Source: Candidatus Krumholzibacteriia bacterium (lineage in GTDB: Bacteria > Krumholzibacteriota > Krumholzibacteriia > Krumholzibacteriales > Krumholzibacteriaceae). From it: DNA of 5,868 nucleotides. The stretch lies in the NCBI GenBank assembly GCA_028696635.1, contig JAQVGR010000092.1, positions 836 through 6,703 on the forward strand, read 5' to 3'. How positions within the stretch are numbered: the stretch's first letter is position 1; every line of letters begins with the position of its first letter. Under the pieces are notes generated by a model. That model was not told where the DNA came from, searched no databases, and saw nothing but the letters and a program-made list of their open reading frames with translations. This document shows, one piece after another, positions 5,342 through 5,868 of the stretch. Both the position numbers and the translations under genes were made by a program.

Positions 5342-5868
5342 TGAAGGACGGGATCCCCGACAGTGACGCGCTCCGGCGTCTCGAGCGGGAGGCGAGGGAA
5401 GCGGTCGAAGCCGCGGGGGATGTGGAAGCCCTCGAGCGGGCGCGGGTTGCATTCCTCGGCCGCAAGCAGGGACGTCTGACGGCAGCGTTACGGTCGATAG
5501 GCGCCCTGCCGCCCGATCAGCGTCCCGTGATCGGCAACCTGATCAACGAGGTGAAGGGGCGTCTCGATACGCTCTTCGACGGGAAGCACGCCGAACTGAC
5601 CGGATCCGGGGCCGATCCCGAGCCGTTCCCGGGGGACGCGACGCTCCCCGGACGTCGCGGCTGGGAGGGAGGGCGGCATATTCTGCACCGCGTGCTCAGG
5701 GACGCCAAGGAGATCTTCGTCCGCATGGGGTATTCCATTGCGCATGGTCCCGATGTCGAGCTCGATTACTATAACTTCGAGGCGCTGAATTTCCCTCCCG
5801 ACCATCCCTCGCGGGATACGCAGGACACCTTCTATGTGAACATGGACATCCTGCTCCGGACGCAGACC
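5341..5868 (+). CDS. pheS: Phenylalanyl-tRNA synthetase alpha subunit, 5' part
   Basis: PheS is the catalytic subunit of the alpha2beta2 class II enzyme that charges tRNA-Phe; PheT normally supplies the other subunit. The frame is open to the window edge and gives the first 176 of a usual 330-350 residues. Residues 1-85 are the charged N-terminal coiled-coil arm, including VAFLGRKQGRLTAALRSIG (36-54), which matches the family pattern. The catalytic domain begins around GGRHILHRVLRDAKEIF (110-126), followed by MGYSIAHGPDVELDYYNF (129-146), LNFPPDHPSRDTQDTF (149-164) and LLRTQT at the edge. The start ATG overlaps the rplT stop in TGATG, with only a weak AGAAG upstream at 5329-5333, so translation is probably coupled to rplT. 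A HisIle pair at 112-113 stands where many family members have HisPro, which I regard as natural variation. Confidence 0.96.
   Translation, partial: MKDGIPDSDALRRLEREAREAVEAAGDVEALERARVAFLGRKQGRLTAALRSIGALPPDQRPVIGNLINEVKGRLDTLFDGKHAELTGSGADPEPFPGDATLPGRRGWEGGRHILHRVLRDAKEIFVRMGYSIAHGPDVELDYYNFEALNFPPDHPSRDTQDTFYVNMDILLRTQT

Overview
The window is a compact stretch of bacterial housekeeping genes, all on the + strand: dnaK, a tRNA-Val(GAC) gene, thrS, infC, rpmI, rplT and the 5' half of pheS. Coding density is very high. The DNA is GC-rich, genes carry Shine-Dalgarno (SD) sites, and the tRNA gene encodes its own CCA end. The order thrS-infC-rpmI-rplT-pheS is an old, widely conserved translation cluster. 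The proteins fit a GC-rich Gram-negative-type bacterium, such as a deltaproteobacterial lineage or an FCB-group/candidate-phylum lineage, but I cannot fix the taxon by eye. I see no mobile element, CRISPR array, toxin-antitoxin pair, defence gene or obviously transferred gene.

Layout: 1-38 holds only the dnaK ribosome binding site. dnaK is complete at 39-1949. The 64-bp gap at 1950-2013 contains a good sigma70-type promoter (TTGCGC, 17 bp, TATACT) placed to transcribe the tRNA. tRNA-Val occupies 2014-2090, and thrS begins only 14 nt after its CCA end, so tRNA and thrS mRNA very likely share a transcript. The end of thrS contains a second strong promoter-like sequence (TTGACG, 17 bp, TATCAT) that overlaps the stop region. 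It would start a leader of about 140 nt in front of infC.

The most informative part is this leader and the infC start. The infC frame is closed by a TGA just upstream, and the only start codon at the correct distance from a near-perfect SD is AUC at 4176. The first ATG in frame, at 4230, would remove the conserved N-terminal Arg-x-Asn residues and has no SD. An AUC start agrees with the known autoregulation of IF3, which discriminates against non-canonical start codons. The leader can form several hairpins and contains a TCACCT stretch complementary to the infC SD, so a translational switch is plausible but unproven.

Downstream, infC overlaps rpmI by 14 nt, and rplT overlaps pheS by one base (TGATG), as expected of a translationally coupled operon. 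The genes together serve protein synthesis (Thr-tRNA and Phe-tRNA charging, initiation, 50S assembly, a valine tRNA) and protein folding (DnaK). This is ordinary core genome. Its interest lies in gene regulation, not in a new system.
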